A program made the position numbers and the translations under genes. The notes beneath the pieces were generated by a model, which worked only from the letters and a program-made list of their open reading frames with translations, ran no database searches and was not told where the DNA came from. DNA of 64,000 nucleotides from Bacteroidaceae bacterium (GTDB lineage: Bacteria > Bacteroidota > Bacteroidia > Bacteroidales > Bacteroidaceae), in the NCBI GenBank assembly GCA_017631315.1, contig JAGBTN010000016.1:149098-213097 (forward strand), read 5' to 3'. Positions 7,709 through 17,567 of the stretch are shown one piece after another; within the stretch, counting starts at the first letter, position 1; each line of letters opens with the position of its first letter.

Positions 7709-8272
7709 ATGAAATACCTCATTGTAGGATTGGGTAACATCGGCTCTGAGTACGATGGCACCCGCCACAATATCGGATTCAGAGTATTGGACGCCCTCGC
7801 TAAGGCGTCCAATACTGCTTTTGAAGACCGCCGATATGGTTTCGTAGCCCACATGCGTGTAAAGAACGCAGAACTGGTACTGCTCAAGCCGTCCACCTAT
7901 ATGAACCTCTCTGGCAATGCTGTCCGTTACTGGCTCTTGCAGGAGAAGATTCCTGTAGAGAATATGCTGGTCGTTGTGGATGACCTTAGCCTGCCCGTTG
8001 GTGCAATACGCATCAGGAAAGGAGGCAGCGACGGTGGACACAACGGGCTGAAGCACATCGCACAGATGCTGGGCGGGCAAGGATACAACAGACTACGCTT
8101 CGGCATTGGCAACGACTTCCCACGTGGTGCTCAAGTTGATTTCGTATTGAGCCGTTTCTGTGCCGAAGACGAACAAACCGTCAACGAGAAGGCTCTCGTG
8201 GCCTGTGATGCCATCAAAGCCTTTGCCTTGAGCGGCATACAGTTTGCAATGTGCAACTATAATAATAAATAG
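7709..8272 (+). CDS. pth: Peptidyl-tRNA hydrolase
   Basis: This 187-residue enzyme releases tRNA from stalled peptidyl-tRNA. The N-terminus [19 protein letters not shown] holds the substrate-binding N10 and catalytic H20. TYMNLSG and VVVDDLSLP supply the other conserved Asn and Asp. G-N-I-G replaces the usual G-N-P-G, a mild variation. It starts 23 bp after rplY, the common Bacteroidetes arrangement. A strong intragenic hairpin lies at 7783-7816. Confidence 0.97.
   Translation: MKYLIVGLGNIGSEYDGTRHNIGFRVLDALAKASNTAFEDRRYGFVAHMRVKNAELVLLKPSTYMNLSGNAVRYWLLQEKIPVENMLVVVDDLSLPVGAIRIRKGGSDGGHNGLKHIAQMLGGQGYNRLRFGIGNDFPRGAQVDFVLSRFCAEDEQTVNEKALVACDAIKAFALSGIQFAMCNYNNK
7783..7816. repeat. Perfect 13-bp inverted repeat inside pth
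   Basis: AGTATTGGACGCC at 7783-7795 and its exact reverse complement at 7804-7816 flank an 8-nt loop. It lies about 25 codons into pth and would form a very stable mRNA hairpin. There is no T run, so it is not a terminator. Confidence 0.8.
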
Positions 8273-8277
8273 GAGTT

Positions 8278-9504
8278 ATGGAATTAGTAGAAAGATTTCT
8301 CCGATACGTCAGTTTCGACACACAAAGCAGCGAAGAAAACGAGGCGCAATGCCCCAGTACTGAAAAGCAACTGGCTCTGGCAGAATACCTGCGCGATGAA
8401 CTCCAAACAATCGGCCTCACAGAAGTCGAACTGGACAAGAATGGCTATGTCTATGCCACACTGCCTGCAAACACTGACAAGCAAGTGCCCACAATCGGCT
8501 TCATCGCCCACATGGACACAAGCCCCGACTGCAGCGGTGCGAACATCAAGCCACGCATTATAGAAAACTACGACGGCCAGGACATCGTGCTCTGCAAGGA
8601 AGACAACATCGTAACGACAGTCAGCCAGTTTCCCGAACTCAAGGAACACATCGGCGAAGACCTTATCGTTACCGACGGTCACACACTCCTTGGTGCAGAC
8701 GACAAAGCCGGCATTGCCGAGATAGTGACTGCGATGACTTACCTGATGGCACATCCGGAAATCAAACACGGCAAGATTCGTGTCGCCTTCAATCCTGACG
8801 AGGAGATTGGTGCCGGAGCACATCTCTTCGACGTTGAGAAGTTCGGCTGCGAATGGGCTTACACGATGGACGGCAGCGAAGTAGGCGAATTGGAATATGA
8901 AAACTTCAACGCTGCTGCTGCAAAGATTCACATCAAAGGCTGCAACGTACACCCCGGTTATGCGAAAGGCAAGATGAAAAACGCCTGCATCATCGCTAAC
9001 GAGTTTGCCGCCATGATGCCTGAAAACGAAAGGCCCGAAACGACAGAAGGCTACATGGGTTTCTTCCATCTGACAAACATGAGTGGCACCGTAGAGGAGG
9101 CACAACTGTCATACATCATCCGCGACCACAATAGCGGCATCTTCCAACTTCGCAAACAGGTTGTACTCGACATCGCAGAGAAACTGAACGCCAAATACGG
9201 ACAAGACACCGTAACGACCGAAGTGAAAGACCAGTACTTCAATATGCTGAGCCAACTGCAGGACAAGCCTCAAGTGACAGACATCGCTAAGAAGGCTATC
9301 ACGGAAGCCTGCGGTTTCTGCAATGTTGTCCCCATTCGTGGAGGCACGGACGGTGCACAACTCAGTTTCAAAGGACTGCCCTGCCCCAACATCTTTGCAG
9401 GAGGCCTCAACTTCCACGGACGACATGAGTTTGTCCCAATACAGAGTATGGAGAAAGCAATGATGACCGTTGTGAACATCTGTCGCATCACAGCAGAACA
9501 ATAA
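8278..9504 (+). CDS. pepT: Peptidase T (tripeptide aminopeptidase, M20B)
   Basis: A 408-residue cytosolic zinc peptidase that removes the N-terminal residue from tripeptides. The M20 signature is intact: [13 protein letters not shown] (metal His and Asp), [11 protein letters not shown] (bridging Asp), [10 protein letters not shown] (catalytic Glu and metal Glu), TMDGSEVG (metal Asp) and the C-terminal NFHGRHEF (metal His). The length is normal for PepT. The start is preceded by AGGAG and lies 5 bp after the pth stop, with the S4 gene 3 bp downstream, so the genes are likely co-transcribed. It fits an asaccharolytic or peptide-using gut lifestyle. Confidence 0.96.
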   Translation: MELVERFLRYVSFDTQSSEENEAQCPSTEKQLALAEYLRDELQTIGLTEVELDKNGYVYATLPANTDKQVPTIGFIAHMDTSPDCSGANIKPRIIENYDGQDIVLCKEDNIVTTVSQFPELKEHIGEDLIVTDGHTLLGADDKAGIAEIVTAMTYLMAHPEIKHGKIRVAFNPDEEIGAGAHLFDVEKFGCEWAYTMDGSEVGELEYENFNAAAAKIHIKGCNVHPGYAKGKMKNACIIANEFAAMMPENERPETTEGYMGFFHLTNMSGTVEEAQLSYIIRDHNSGIFQLRKQVVLDIAEKLNAKYGQDTVTTEVKDQYFNMLSQLQDKPQVTDIAKKAITEACGFCNVVPIRGGTDGAQLSFKGLPCPNIFAGGLNFHGRHEFVPIQSMEKAMMTVVNICRITAEQ

Positions 9505-9507
9505 ACA

Positions 9508-9945
9508 ATGGCAAACACGGAAGCACGGATAGACAAATGGCTCTGGGCTGCACGCATCTTCAAGACGCGCTCCATAGCTGCTGCTGCTTGCAAGAAAGGG
9601 CAAGTAAGCATGAACGGCGCACAAATAAAGGCCAGCCGCACAATCAAGGCTGGCGATGTTGTAAGTGTACGCAAGTCGCCTATCACATATAGTTTCCGAG
9701 TCCTACAACCCATAGAGAGAAGAGTCGGCGCCAAACTCATTCCCGAAGTGCTCGTCGACGTCACAGCGCCCGACCAATACGAACTTCTCGAAATGAGCAA
9801 GATTAGCGGCTTTATCGGTAGAGCCAAAGGAACCGGTCGCCCAACGAAGAAAGAACGCCGCAGCCTCGATGACTTCCGAGAAGATGTACCCGAGTTCTTC
9901 GGCGATTTTGAGTTCGACCTTGACGACAGCGAGGATGACTTATAA
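9508..9945 (+). CDS. S4-domain RNA-binding protein (Hsp15/HslR-like)
   Basis: This 145-residue protein has an N-terminal S4 domain (residues about 6-65: ARIDKWLWAARIFKTRS, then KGQVSMNG). This domain in E. coli Hsp15 recognises stalled 50S subunits carrying nascent peptide. A basic middle (GRAKGTGRPTKKERR) is followed by a very acidic tail, FDLDDSEDDL. It sits directly behind pepT with a 3-bp gap and near pth, which fits a ribosome-rescue role. The exact substrate is inferred from the family. Confidence 0.88.
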   Translation: MANTEARIDKWLWAARIFKTRSIAAAACKKGQVSMNGAQIKASRTIKAGDVVSVRKSPITYSFRVLQPIERRVGAKLIPEVLVDVTAPDQYELLEMSKISGFIGRAKGTGRPTKKERRSLDDFREDVPEFFGDFEFDLDDSEDDL

Positions 9946-9973
9946 ACCGTAAATTGTCAAAAAGTAAATCTTC

Positions 9974-12031
9974 ATGATAGACCGTATTACCGTTGACAAG
10001 ATTCTGGACGCCGCGAACATCGTGGATGTCGTCTCTGACTTCGTCACGCTGAAGCGCGCCGGAGCCAATCTGAAAGGATTGTGTCCCTTCCATGACGACC
10101 ACACGCCATCGTTCGTTGTATCGCCAGCTCGTAACACATGCAAGTGTTTCTCTTGTGGTGAAGGTGGCAGCCCCGTCGGGTTTATTATGAAACACGAACA
10201 ACTCTCCTACCCCGATGCGCTACGTTATCTGGCAAAAAAGTACGGCATCAAGATAGAAGAAAAAGAACTGAGTCCGGAGGAACTTCAGTCGCAAGGCGAC
10301 CGAGAGAGTATGTTCATTATCAACGAATGGGCACGCGACTGGTTTAAAAATCAACTTTGGGAAACGCCCGACGGCAAAGCTATCGGACTTGCATACTTCC
10401 GCAATCGTGGTTTCCGTGACGACATCCTGGAGAAATTTCAGGTTGGTTTCTGCCCTAACAGCAAAGAGCTGTCTCTTTCTGCAGAAGCACTAAAGAATGG
10501 CTATAAAGAACGCTATCTCGTAAACAACCAGAACGAGATGGAACCCCGTTTGAGCATCGGAACTGGTCTGAGCCTGAAGCGCGACGACGGCAGTCTGCGT
10601 GACCGTTTCTACGGACGAGTCATATGGCCCATCTACACCTTTGGAGGCAGAGTGGCAGGCTTCGGAGGCAGAGTGCTCGATGCTGCAACAAAAGGTGTTG
10701 CAGTAAAATATCTGAACTCTCCTGAAAGCATCATATACAGCAAACGCAAAGAACTTTTCGGCCTTTTTCAAGCTCGACAAGCCATTCGCAAAGCAGATCT
10801 CTGCTACCTTGTGGAAGGTTATACCGACGTGATGGCAATGCACCAACAAGGCATAGAAAACGTAGTTGCATCCTCCGGAACTGCTCTCACAACCGACCAA
10901 ATTCGCCTCATTCATCGCATTACGAGCAACATTACAGTTATTTTCGATGGTGACGATGCTGGTATTCACGCAAGCGAACGTGGCATCGATATGTTGCTGG
11001 CCGAAGGAATGAACGTCAAGTTGCTTCTCCTGCCAGATGGCGAAGACCCCGACAGCTTTGCACAAAAGCACTCCGCTACAGAATATCAGCAATACTTAAA
11101 AGACAATCAGGTTGACTTCATAACCTACAAAGCCACCCACGCAATCGGAGCGAAGAGAGGCGAACCCGATGCCGAGGAACGTCTCATACACAATGTTACT
11201 GAAAGCATTGCCGCTATCCCTGACGAAATAAAGCGTACCGTATACATCCAACATGCATCGCAACAGTTGAAGATGCCAGAGCGACTCATCGAGAGAGCCG
11301 TCAATGCGCAAAGAAACAAACTAAACGCAGAAAAGCAAAAGGAACTGGAGCGCGAGCAAAGACAAACACAGATTCCTACCTACTCCCCCGAAGGTGAGAA
11401 AGCCACCAGCAGTCCGAGTAGTCCGACAATATCTCAAGACAACATAGAGAAAGCCGGACTTGAGACTTATGTTGCTCAAATGATTATCCGTTATGGAGAA
11501 AGGATTATGTGTACCATCGAAGACGAAGACGGACAAGACATGCCCTTAAGCGTAGCCGAATATATTTCCCTAAGTCTGAAGGACGATGCAATACAACTGC
11601 AGACACCTGCATGCAGGTCTATTCTTGAAGAAGCCATAGAAAATGCGCATACGCCCAACTTCCGCGCAGAGCAATACTTCAACAATCATCCTAACGAACA
11701 AATTCGTGAACTCGCATTCAAACTTGGCACCGACGCTGTGGAGTTGAGCAAGCTATACGACATCCCCACTTTTTCCACACCAATCGACAAAGGAACTGGG
11801 CAAGGCAACGATACCGATTTGCGCCTCGACGAGATTGTGCCAAGCCTCATTGCAAGCTATAAGCTTAACGTTATTCAGCAAGAACTGCAAACCATCATAG
11901 AGCAGATGAAAAGCAGTGAGGTGAAAGCAGACAAAGACAAGTATCGTCAGCTCTTACTGCAGTTCACGCAGAAGAAAAAACTCAGTACAGAGCTCGCCAA
12001 GCAATGCGGCGACCGCGTTGTGCTCAAATAA
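9974..12031 (+). CDS. dnaG: DNA primase
   Basis: A 685-residue replicative primase that makes RNA primers for Okazaki fragments. The N-terminal CHC2 zinc-binding domain reads LCPFHDDHTPSFVVSP, then CKCFSCGEGG. The TOPRIM domain follows: CYLVEGYTDVMAM holds the catalytic Glu and VIFDGDDAGIHAS the DxD metal site. The C-terminal 230 residues, the DnaB-binding region, are divergent and charged, as is usual in Bacteroidetes. It starts 28 bp after the S4 gene. A 22-bp repeat array follows its stop. Confidence 0.97.
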   Translation: MIDRITVDKILDAANIVDVVSDFVTLKRAGANLKGLCPFHDDHTPSFVVSPARNTCKCFSCGEGGSPVGFIMKHEQLSYPDALRYLAKKYGIKIEEKELSPEELQSQGDRESMFIINEWARDWFKNQLWETPDGKAIGLAYFRNRGFRDDILEKFQVGFCPNSKELSLSAEALKNGYKERYLVNNQNEMEPRLSIGTGLSLKRDDGSLRDRFYGRVIWPIYTFGGRVAGFGGRVLDAATKGVAVKYLNSPESIIYSKRKELFGLFQARQAIRKADLCYLVEGYTDVMAMHQQGIENVVASSGTALTTDQIRLIHRITSNITVIFDGDDAGIHASERGIDMLLAEGMNVKLLLLPDGEDPDSFAQKHSATEYQQYLKDNQVDFITYKATHAIGAKRGEPDAEERLIHNVTESIAAIPDEIKRTVYIQHASQQLKMPERLIERAVNAQRNKLNAEKQKELEREQRQTQIPTYSPEGEKATSSPSSPTISQDNIEKAGLETYVAQMIIRYGERIMCTIEDEDGQDMPLSVAEYISLSLKDDAIQLQTPACRSILEEAIENAHTPNFRAEQYFNNHPNEQIRELAFKLGTDAVELSKLYDIPTFSTPIDKGTGQGNDTDLRLDEIVPSLIASYKLNVIQQELQTIIEQMKSSEVKADKDKYRQLLLQFTQKKKLSTELAKQCGDRVVLK

Positions 12032-12084
12032 AAACTTCAAGCCTTACAAACGTAGTGTGTTAACGAAGCAAGCATAACCTGCAT

Positions 12085-12170
12085 ACTTAACACGTTAACT
12101 TTCCCAACTAAACGTGTATAGTTTGCCAACTTAACACGTTTTGTTGGCCGACTTAACATGTTTGTTTTAT
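12085..12170. repeat. 22-bp-period intergenic repeat array B (4 units)
   Basis: Units start at 12085, 12107, 12129 and 12151, exactly 22 bp apart. The pattern is ACTTAACACGT or ACTAAACGTGT, then a linker such as TTTGCCA or TTGGCCG. It fills the gap between the convergent 3' ends of dnaG and the lipoprotein gene and just touches the latter's stop. Confidence 0.85.
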
Positions 12171-12739
12171 CTCTCCTCCACAGAGAACTTAAGAGTGCCT
12201 GATGCTCCACCTGCTGTGGGACCACTCTGTGGTGTAATTGTTCCGCTGTAAGCACTATTATCCACAATGTTTCCTGTCTCGATTGTTACACCTTGACCAC
12301 TATAAGAATAGCGTGCAACAAAAGTAACGGAGTAAGGCTTACCTGATTCTGTGGGCAATGCATTCGCAGGCAAAAGCATATGGCAGACCGGGTCGTCAGC
12401 ACCATCAGTGTTGCCATCGTAGTTGGTGCGTTTGGTATATGATTTGGCAGCATGAACCCGTTCGCCAGACTTAACATCGATAGTATCGTAACTTATCGTC
12501 CATGTATAAGAAGTCGCATTAATAAGATGTCCACGTTCCTTCTGATGAGCAGTTATGTGAATAGAGTCGCCCGGATGCAGAAGAATGTTTCGAGGATTAC
12601 CTGGCACGTAATCAGGATAATTGCCTGTCTTATAAGTAAAGCCCTTCCAGGTCGGGCAATAAGAACTATAATCATTCTCCGAACAAGAGAAGAGAAGTGC
12701 TGTCAAGAAGCAAAAAAAGATATGTTTGAAATTCTTCAT
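12167..12739 (-). CDS. Putative lipoprotein of unknown function
   Basis: A 190-residue protein with a lipoprotein signal peptide, FLTALLFSCSENDYSS, giving a lipidated Cys near residue 19. The body is predicted beta-rich, with many Thr and Ser, and no domain was recognised. Its ATG overlaps the maf stop (ATGA), so it is translated from the same mRNA as the last gene of the nitroreductase-DUF2520-kdsC-maf operon. No function can be assigned from the sequence. Confidence 0.8.
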   Translation of the reverse strand: MKNFKHIFFCFLTALLFSCSENDYSSYCPTWKGFTYKTGNYPDYVPGNPRNILLHPGDSIHITAHQKERGHLINATSYTWTISYDTIDVKSGERVHAAKSYTKRTNYDGNTDGADDPVCHMLLPANALPTESGKPYSVTFVARYSYSGQGVTIETGNIVDNSAYSGTITPQSGPTAGGASGTLKFSVEER

Positions 12740-13299
12740 ATAAGATTAAGTTTTTTCATTTCAGAATAAAGTCTTTGTACTGGCAACCCCATTACGTTGA
12801 AATATGAGCCTTCGATAGAAGTAACACCAATATAGCCTATCCACTCTTGAATGCCATAAGAACCCGCTTTGTCCATCGGACGATAATGTGTCACATAGTA
12901 ATCTATCTCCTCTTCCGTAAGTTGAGTAAATGTGACCTGGCTGACGGATGCAAAGGCGTGCTGCATAGCCGATGTTGTAAGGACAACACCAGTTACAACT
13001 TGATGTGTCTTGCCAGAAAGTTTACGAAGCATTTGCTTTGCCTCTTCCTCGTCTCGTGGTTTGCCTAACACTTCGCCATCGAGATACACAATAGTGTCTG
13101 CTGTAATGAGCAGTTCATCCTCATTAAGACTATAGGCAGCAGCTTTCTTTCGGCTGATGTGCTGCGGAATCTCTTCCATCGAGAGTCCGGCAGGGTATGA
13201 TTCATCTAATCCCGGAATTGTGCGGACCTCATATTCAAAACCCAGTCCGGACAAAAGTTCGCGGCGACGGGGAGAATTACTTGCAAGAATTATCTTCAT
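12736..13299 (-). CDS. maf: Maf nucleotide pyrophosphatase
   Basis: A 187-residue Maf/Ham1-fold enzyme that hydrolyses dTTP, UTP or modified nucleotides to monophosphates. It opens with the Maf signature IILASNSPRRRELLSGLG. LITADTIVYLDGEVLGKP carries the conserved Asp-Thr active-site region, and SGKTHQVVTGV follows. The Ser-x-Arg-Arg and Thr-x-Val pattern points to the YhdE-like dTTP/UTP subgroup, with moderate certainty. It lies 26 bp after kdsC and overlaps the downstream lipoprotein by 4 bp. Confidence 0.95.
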   Translation of the reverse strand: MKIILASNSPRRRELLSGLGFEYEVRTIPGLDESYPAGLSMEEIPQHISRKKAAAYSLNEDELLITADTIVYLDGEVLGKPRDEEEAKQMLRKLSGKTHQVVTGVVLTTSAMQHAFASVSQVTFTQLTEEEIDYYVTHYRPMDKAGSYGIQEWIGYIGVTSIEGSYFNVMGLPVQRLYSEMKKLNLI

Positions 13300-13325
13300 A
13301 GTACCTTATGACCTTTTATACTCTT

Positions 13326-13844
13326 TTACCAACTGAATGCCTTTTCGTCGGCCATCCACTTCCCTTGAGCCTTCAGCACCTGCTCCGTGACATCACGCAC
13401 GCAGCCCTGTCCTCCATCAAGATGGCTGATGTAAAGACTGATGTCACGTATCTCTGGAGCAGCGTCACGCGGACAACAAGGCAGGCCGATTTGCTGCATC
13501 ACTCTGTAGTCGGGAATATCGTCACCCATATATAACACCTCGTCAGGCTTTAGCCCATACTTGTCAAGCAGTGTCTGCATACACTCCGTCTTAACAGAAC
13601 TGCTCAAAAAGACATCACTGACACCTAATGCTTCATAACGATGTCGGATTCTCTCTTCGTAGGCACCTGTTATGATAGCGACACGAAGTCCCAGCATCGA
13701 AGCAAGACGCAGAGCATAAGCATCCTTCGTATGAGTCGTGCGAACTAAGTTCCCTTCTGCATCTACACGAACCATACCTTTGCTCAACACTCCGTCCACG
13801 TCGAAAACCAGTGCTTTAATCTTTCTCAAGTCGTAATTTATCAT
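13326..13844 (-). CDS. kdsC: KdsC-type HAD phosphatase (KDO-8-phosphate phosphatase family)
   Basis: The 172-residue cap-less HAD phosphatase has motif I VFDVDGVLSKG, motif II IITGAYEE, the conserved Lys in VKTECMQTLL and motif III YMGDDIPDYRVM. The closest family is 3-deoxy-manno-octulosonate 8-phosphate phosphatase of the lipopolysaccharide inner-core pathway. The Asp-Asp-x-x-D pattern and GLPCCPRDA fit that family. It overlaps the DUF2520 gene by 29 bp, a conserved Bacteroidales pairing. Substrate identity is inferred. Confidence 0.88.
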   Translation of the reverse strand: MINYDLRKIKALVFDVDGVLSKGMVRVDAEGNLVRTTHTKDAYALRLASMLGLRVAIITGAYEERIRHRYEALGVSDVFLSSSVKTECMQTLLDKYGLKPDEVLYMGDDIPDYRVMQQIGLPCCPRDAAPEIRDISLYISHLDGGQGCVRDVTEQVLKAQGKWMADEKAFSW

Positions 13845-14544
13845 CGTGTATGCTTTTACTTAAAAGTTGGTAGAGTTGCTTTCGTTCGTCGTTGAGAAGT
13901 GACATCTGTTGCGACATTACCTCTTCGTCCCATCGCACTGCAGGACCTGTTTGTGCATCTCTCGGCATCAGTTCGTCCATTTTGTCTGCCGTTTCGTGAA
14001 TGAGTGGCAACATTACATTAAAAGGTATATCCTGCTCTGCAAGAAGTTCTGCCGTAATGCCGTAGAGACGATTTACGAAATTACAACAAAAGACTGCAGC
14101 CAAATGCAGATAACGACGACGATGGCTATCCATTTGCATTGCACTGCTTCCCATGGTTTCTGCCAGAGTACGAAGCAAATCGAGGTCACACTCCCGATTC
14201 GCTTCAATATAAAAAGGAACATGTGATGGAGTAAGTTTTCGCCCTTTTGTGATAGTCTGAAGGGGGTAAAAAACACCTCTTCGTGTTTGAGGCAAAACAT
14301 CCATCGGCACACTTCCTGCAGTATGAACCACAAGTCCGTTTACATCCTTCAGTTCTTCTGCGACAGCAGAAATTGCTTTGTCGCTCACCGAAATGATGTA
14401 GATATCCGCATCCTTCGGGATTGGGTGACTTCTGCTTCTGCCTCCTACTGCAAGCACCTCGAAGGGACCGATGATATTCTCCTTCAAGAATGAAGCAACA
14501 TTCCCTGCACCTATTAGTACTGTCCTATATGTACGCGCTCCCAT
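13816..14544 (-). CDS. Rossmann-like and DUF2520 domain protein
   Basis: A 242-residue protein with an N-terminal NADP-type Rossmann fold (TVLIGAGNVASFLKENI) and a helical C-terminal DUF2520 domain (about 125-242), which contains HLAAVFCCNFVNRLYG. The fold is that of pyrroline-5-carboxylate reductase and ketopantoate reductase relatives, but the substrate is not known. Its start overlaps the nitroreductase end by 31 bp and its end overlaps kdsC, so translation of the three is coupled. Confidence 0.9.
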   Translation of the reverse strand: MGARTYRTVLIGAGNVASFLKENIIGPFEVLAVGGRSRSHPIPKDADIYIISVSDKAISAVAEELKDVNGLVVHTAGSVPMDVLPQTRRGVFYPLQTITKGRKLTPSHVPFYIEANRECDLDLLRTLAETMGSSAMQMDSHRRRYLHLAAVFCCNFVNRLYGITAELLAEQDIPFNVMLPLIHETADKMDELMPRDAQTGPAVRWDEEVMSQQMSLLNDERKQLYQLLSKSIHDDKLRLEKD

Positions 14545-15041
14545 TTAAGACGATCTTCGTTCTGTGGTTTGCGTTCCATTCCCTTGTGTCCTACGGCTAT
14601 AATGCATACCACTCGCTGTTCTTCGGGTATCGAAAGCAAAGACTTAACCACCTGTTCCGTTGGCTGTTCATCGGTTGTGTATCTATTGCGCACCTGTATC
14701 CAGCATGCACCCAAGCCAAGATCTTCAGCCTGAAGCAGGATGTTCATTGCTGCCACAGAAGCATCTTCCACCCACACATCACTTACTGCGGGGTCGGCAA
14801 GCACTGCAATAGCCAACGGAGCACCTGCGAGGAAATCCGAACCGACTGATTTGCATTGGCTCAAAGCTGCAAGCATTTGTTTGTCCTCAACCACTATAAA
14901 CTCATAACTATGGAGTCCTTTACTGCTCGGAGCCATCAGCCCTGCACGCAGTAAAAACTTCACTGCCTCACCATCCAAAAGCTCGTCTGTAAACTGACGT
15001 ATGCTTCGTCTTGTTTTTATCAACTCACTGAAGTCTTTCAT
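14514..15041 (-). CDS. Nitroreductase family flavoprotein
   Basis: This 175-residue FMN-dependent oxidoreductase begins FSELIKTRRSIRQFTDE, the usual FMN-phosphate-binding opening. LMAPSSKGLHSYEFIVVED and LGLGACWIQVRN complete the flavin site, and the C-terminal IIAVGHKGMERKP is typical. Such enzymes reduce nitro compounds or quinones with NAD(P)H. The gene leads the minus-strand operon. A possible TATTTTTG -7 box lies on the minus strand at 15092-15099. Confidence 0.92.
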   Translation of the reverse strand: MKDFSELIKTRRSIRQFTDELLDGEAVKFLLRAGLMAPSSKGLHSYEFIVVEDKQMLAALSQCKSVGSDFLAGAPLAIAVLADPAVSDVWVEDASVAAMNILLQAEDLGLGACWIQVRNRYTTDEQPTEQVVKSLLSIPEEQRVVCIIAVGHKGMERKPQNEDRLKWERVHIGQY

Positions 15042-15155
15042 ATCGTGTTCGTTTTTTGTCGAATATCAGACACATTTATGTCTTTGCGATGCAAAAATAC
15101 AAAAAAGTTATGGATTTATATACAAAAAACAACACATTTCTCGTTATTATAGAAG

Positions 15156-17555
15156 ATGAAACGTTTCCTTTTTTTCATTTTGCCTCTGCTGTGGGGCACT
15201 ATGAACATATTTGCACAGGATGAGCAACAGCCCGACACAACTAAAGTTCACCTGAAAGGAAGGGTCGTGGACGAAAGCCAAGACCCTATCTCATTGTGTC
15301 AAGTCCGCATCGAAGGGCAACCTTTTGGCACTACGGCTTCGATTGACGGAAAGTATAATTTCACCTTCCACACTGCCGACAGTGTTGTGGTCATCTACAG
15401 CATGATCGGATATGAGACACGAAAACGTGTCCTCAAGAAGCCACAAGGTAACCTGACGCTCAATATCGTCATGAAGGAGAGTGGCAAAGAAATGGCAGAA
15501 GTCACTGTTGCCGAAGCACGCAGGCAGATGGGCTCGATGCAGGAACTCAACAAAAAAGACCTTAAACGAATGCCCAGTACCAGCGGCAATGCCGTAGAGG
15601 AACTTGTGGCAACGCAAGCCGGCGTGAGCACACACAACGAGTTGAGCAGTCAATACAACGTGCGAGGCGGTTCGTTCGACGAGAACTGTGTTTACATAAA
15701 TGGTGTGGAGGTGTATCGTCCCATGCTCATAAGCAGCGGCCAGCAGGAGGGGCTTTCTGTCATTAACAGCGACATGGTGGAAAAGATCAGTTTCTCGGCT
15801 GGTGGTTTCGAAGCGAAGTATGGCGACCGTATGTCCAGCGTGCTCGATATTACCTATGCACATCCACAGCGACTCGAATCGACCGTTTCGGCCAGTTTGC
15901 TTGGGGCAAATGTTTATGTCGGTTATGGCAAAAAGAAATTCTCCATAAGCAACGGACTTCGATACAAGACCAATCAGTACATGCTTAGCAGTCTGGAAAC
16001 GAAGGGAGAATACAAGCCTAACTTCCTCGACTACCAAGCTTACCTGCGCTGGGCGCCATCCAAGGCATGGACATTCGATGCCATCGCCTATATCAACCGC
16101 AACAACTACAACTTTAAGCCTACAGACCGCGAGACGAAGTTCGGTACGATGGAGGACGTCAAGAGTTTCAAGGTGTACTTCGACGGCAAGGAGGAAGACC
16201 AGTTCCAAACGCTCTTCGGCACTATTCGTGCTGCACGCCACTTTGGCGATGCCGGTTCGCTGACACTTACTGCATCGGCTTTCAACAACCGGGAAAAGGA
16301 GACCTACGACATCCAGGGGCAGTATTGGCTTAACGAGACGAACGGCGATGAGCAGTTGGGTGTTGGTTCGTACATGGAACACGCGCGCAACTTCCTTTAT
16401 AGTTCTGTGCAGACGCTCAAACTTACTTATGATTTGAAGAAGGGCAACCACACCATGCAGACCGGCATCGGCTGGAAACATGAGAAGGTACGAGAGAACT
16501 CTAACGAATGGGAGTATCGCGACAGCAGCGGATATAGTGTTCCTCATACAGGAAACGACCTGCAGCTCATCTATAACATGCGTGCCACGAACACCATCAA
16601 TGCAAGCCACCTCGAACTTTTTGCCCAGGACACCTGGCGAAAAGAGAGCAGCTTCGGCATTCTAAGCCTCAATTATGGTATGCGACTCAGCTACTGGGGT
16701 TGGAACAAAGAGTGGCTCGTAAGCCCCAGAGCAAGTTTGGGTTTCGTGCCTTCGTCCAACGAAAACTTCACGTTCCGCCTGGCGTTGGGACTCTACAATC
16801 AGCGTCCTTTCTACAAGGAGCTGCGAGACACGGTCACCATCGACGGCAACACTACCGTACAACTCAACAAGAACATTAAGTCGCAGCGCAGTTTCCAAGT
16901 GGTGACAGGCATGGAGTATCGGTTCAAGATTGGCGGACGTCCTTTCAAGTTTACCACCGAGGCATATTATAAGGCGCAGTGGAAACTCAACCCCTACAAC
17001 GTTGACAACCTGAAGATTGTCTACTATGGCAACAACCTTGCAACGGGCTATGTTGTGGGAGCAGACTTTAAGGTCTATGGTGAATTTGTGCCCGGCACCG
17101 ACTCTTGGGTTAGTTTTGGTCTTATGAAAGCCAGCATGAAGCTGAACGGGCAGAACATCCCCCAGCCTACCGACCAACGCTACAACGTGAACATCTTCTT
17201 CTCCGACTACTTCCCGGGCACTACCCGATGGAAGATGAACCTAAAGGCTACCTTCGCCGACGGCCTTCCTTTTGGTCCGCCACACACGGGTTTGGAACGC
17301 AACAGCTTCCGCGCACCAGCCTATCGTCGCTTTGATATCGGTATGAACTACCGCCTCGTCAACAACGAGGACAACCATCTGCGTCGTGCAAAATTCTTGC
17401 GTAACATCTGGCTCGGGCTCGACTGTTTCAACATCTTCGGCCTTAACAACGTAAGCAGTTACTACTGGATAACCGACATATCCAACCACCAGTATGCCGT
17501 ACCTAACTACCTGACCGACCGCATGATAAACGCTCGCATACTGGTAGAACTGTAG
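15156..17555 (+). CDS. TonB-dependent outer membrane receptor with carboxypeptidase-like domain
   Basis: A 799-residue receptor. A signal peptide (about 1-20) is followed by a carboxypeptidase-regulatory-like beta-sandwich (about 31-110: LKGRVVDESQDPISLCQV). A plug domain follows (about 125-225: NAVEELVATQAGV, NVRGGSFDENCVYINGVEV), then a beta-barrel to the C-terminus. It lacks the extra N-domain of SusC proteins and there is no SusD next to it, so it is not a standard polysaccharide-use pair. The ligand is unknown. A 22-bp repeat array begins 13 bp after the stop. Confidence 0.92.
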   Translation: MKRFLFFILPLLWGTMNIFAQDEQQPDTTKVHLKGRVVDESQDPISLCQVRIEGQPFGTTASIDGKYNFTFHTADSVVVIYSMIGYETRKRVLKKPQGNLTLNIVMKESGKEMAEVTVAEARRQMGSMQELNKKDLKRMPSTSGNAVEELVATQAGVSTHNELSSQYNVRGGSFDENCVYINGVEVYRPMLISSGQQEGLSVINSDMVEKISFSAGGFEAKYGDRMSSVLDITYAHPQRLESTVSASLLGANVYVGYGKKKFSISNGLRYKTNQYMLSSLETKGEYKPNFLDYQAYLRWAPSKAWTFDAIAYINRNNYNFKPTDRETKFGTMEDVKSFKVYFDGKEEDQFQTLFGTIRAARHFGDAGSLTLTASAFNNREKETYDIQGQYWLNETNGDEQLGVGSYMEHARNFLYSSVQTLKLTYDLKKGNHTMQTGIGWKHEKVRENSNEWEYRDSSGYSVPHTGNDLQLIYNMRATNTINASHLELFAQDTWRKESSFGILSLNYGMRLSYWGWNKEWLVSPRASLGFVPSSNENFTFRLALGLYNQRPFYKELRDTVTIDGNTTVQLNKNIKSQRSFQVVTGMEYRFKIGGRPFKFTTEAYYKAQWKLNPYNVDNLKIVYYGNNLATGYVVGADFKVYGEFVPGTDSWVSFGLMKASMKLNGQNIPQPTDQRYNVNIFFSDYFPGTTRWKMNLKATFADGLPFGPPHTGLERNSFRAPAYRRFDIGMNYRLVNNEDNHLRRAKFLRNIWLGLDCFNIFGLNNVSSYYWITDISNHQYAVPNYLTDRMINARILVEL

Positions 17556-17567
17556 CAACCCCGCAAA

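Noticed and set aside
15291-16610. Long minus-strand frame of 439 codons
   Set aside because: It is antisense to the clear TonB receptor, and its composition follows that gene's codons.
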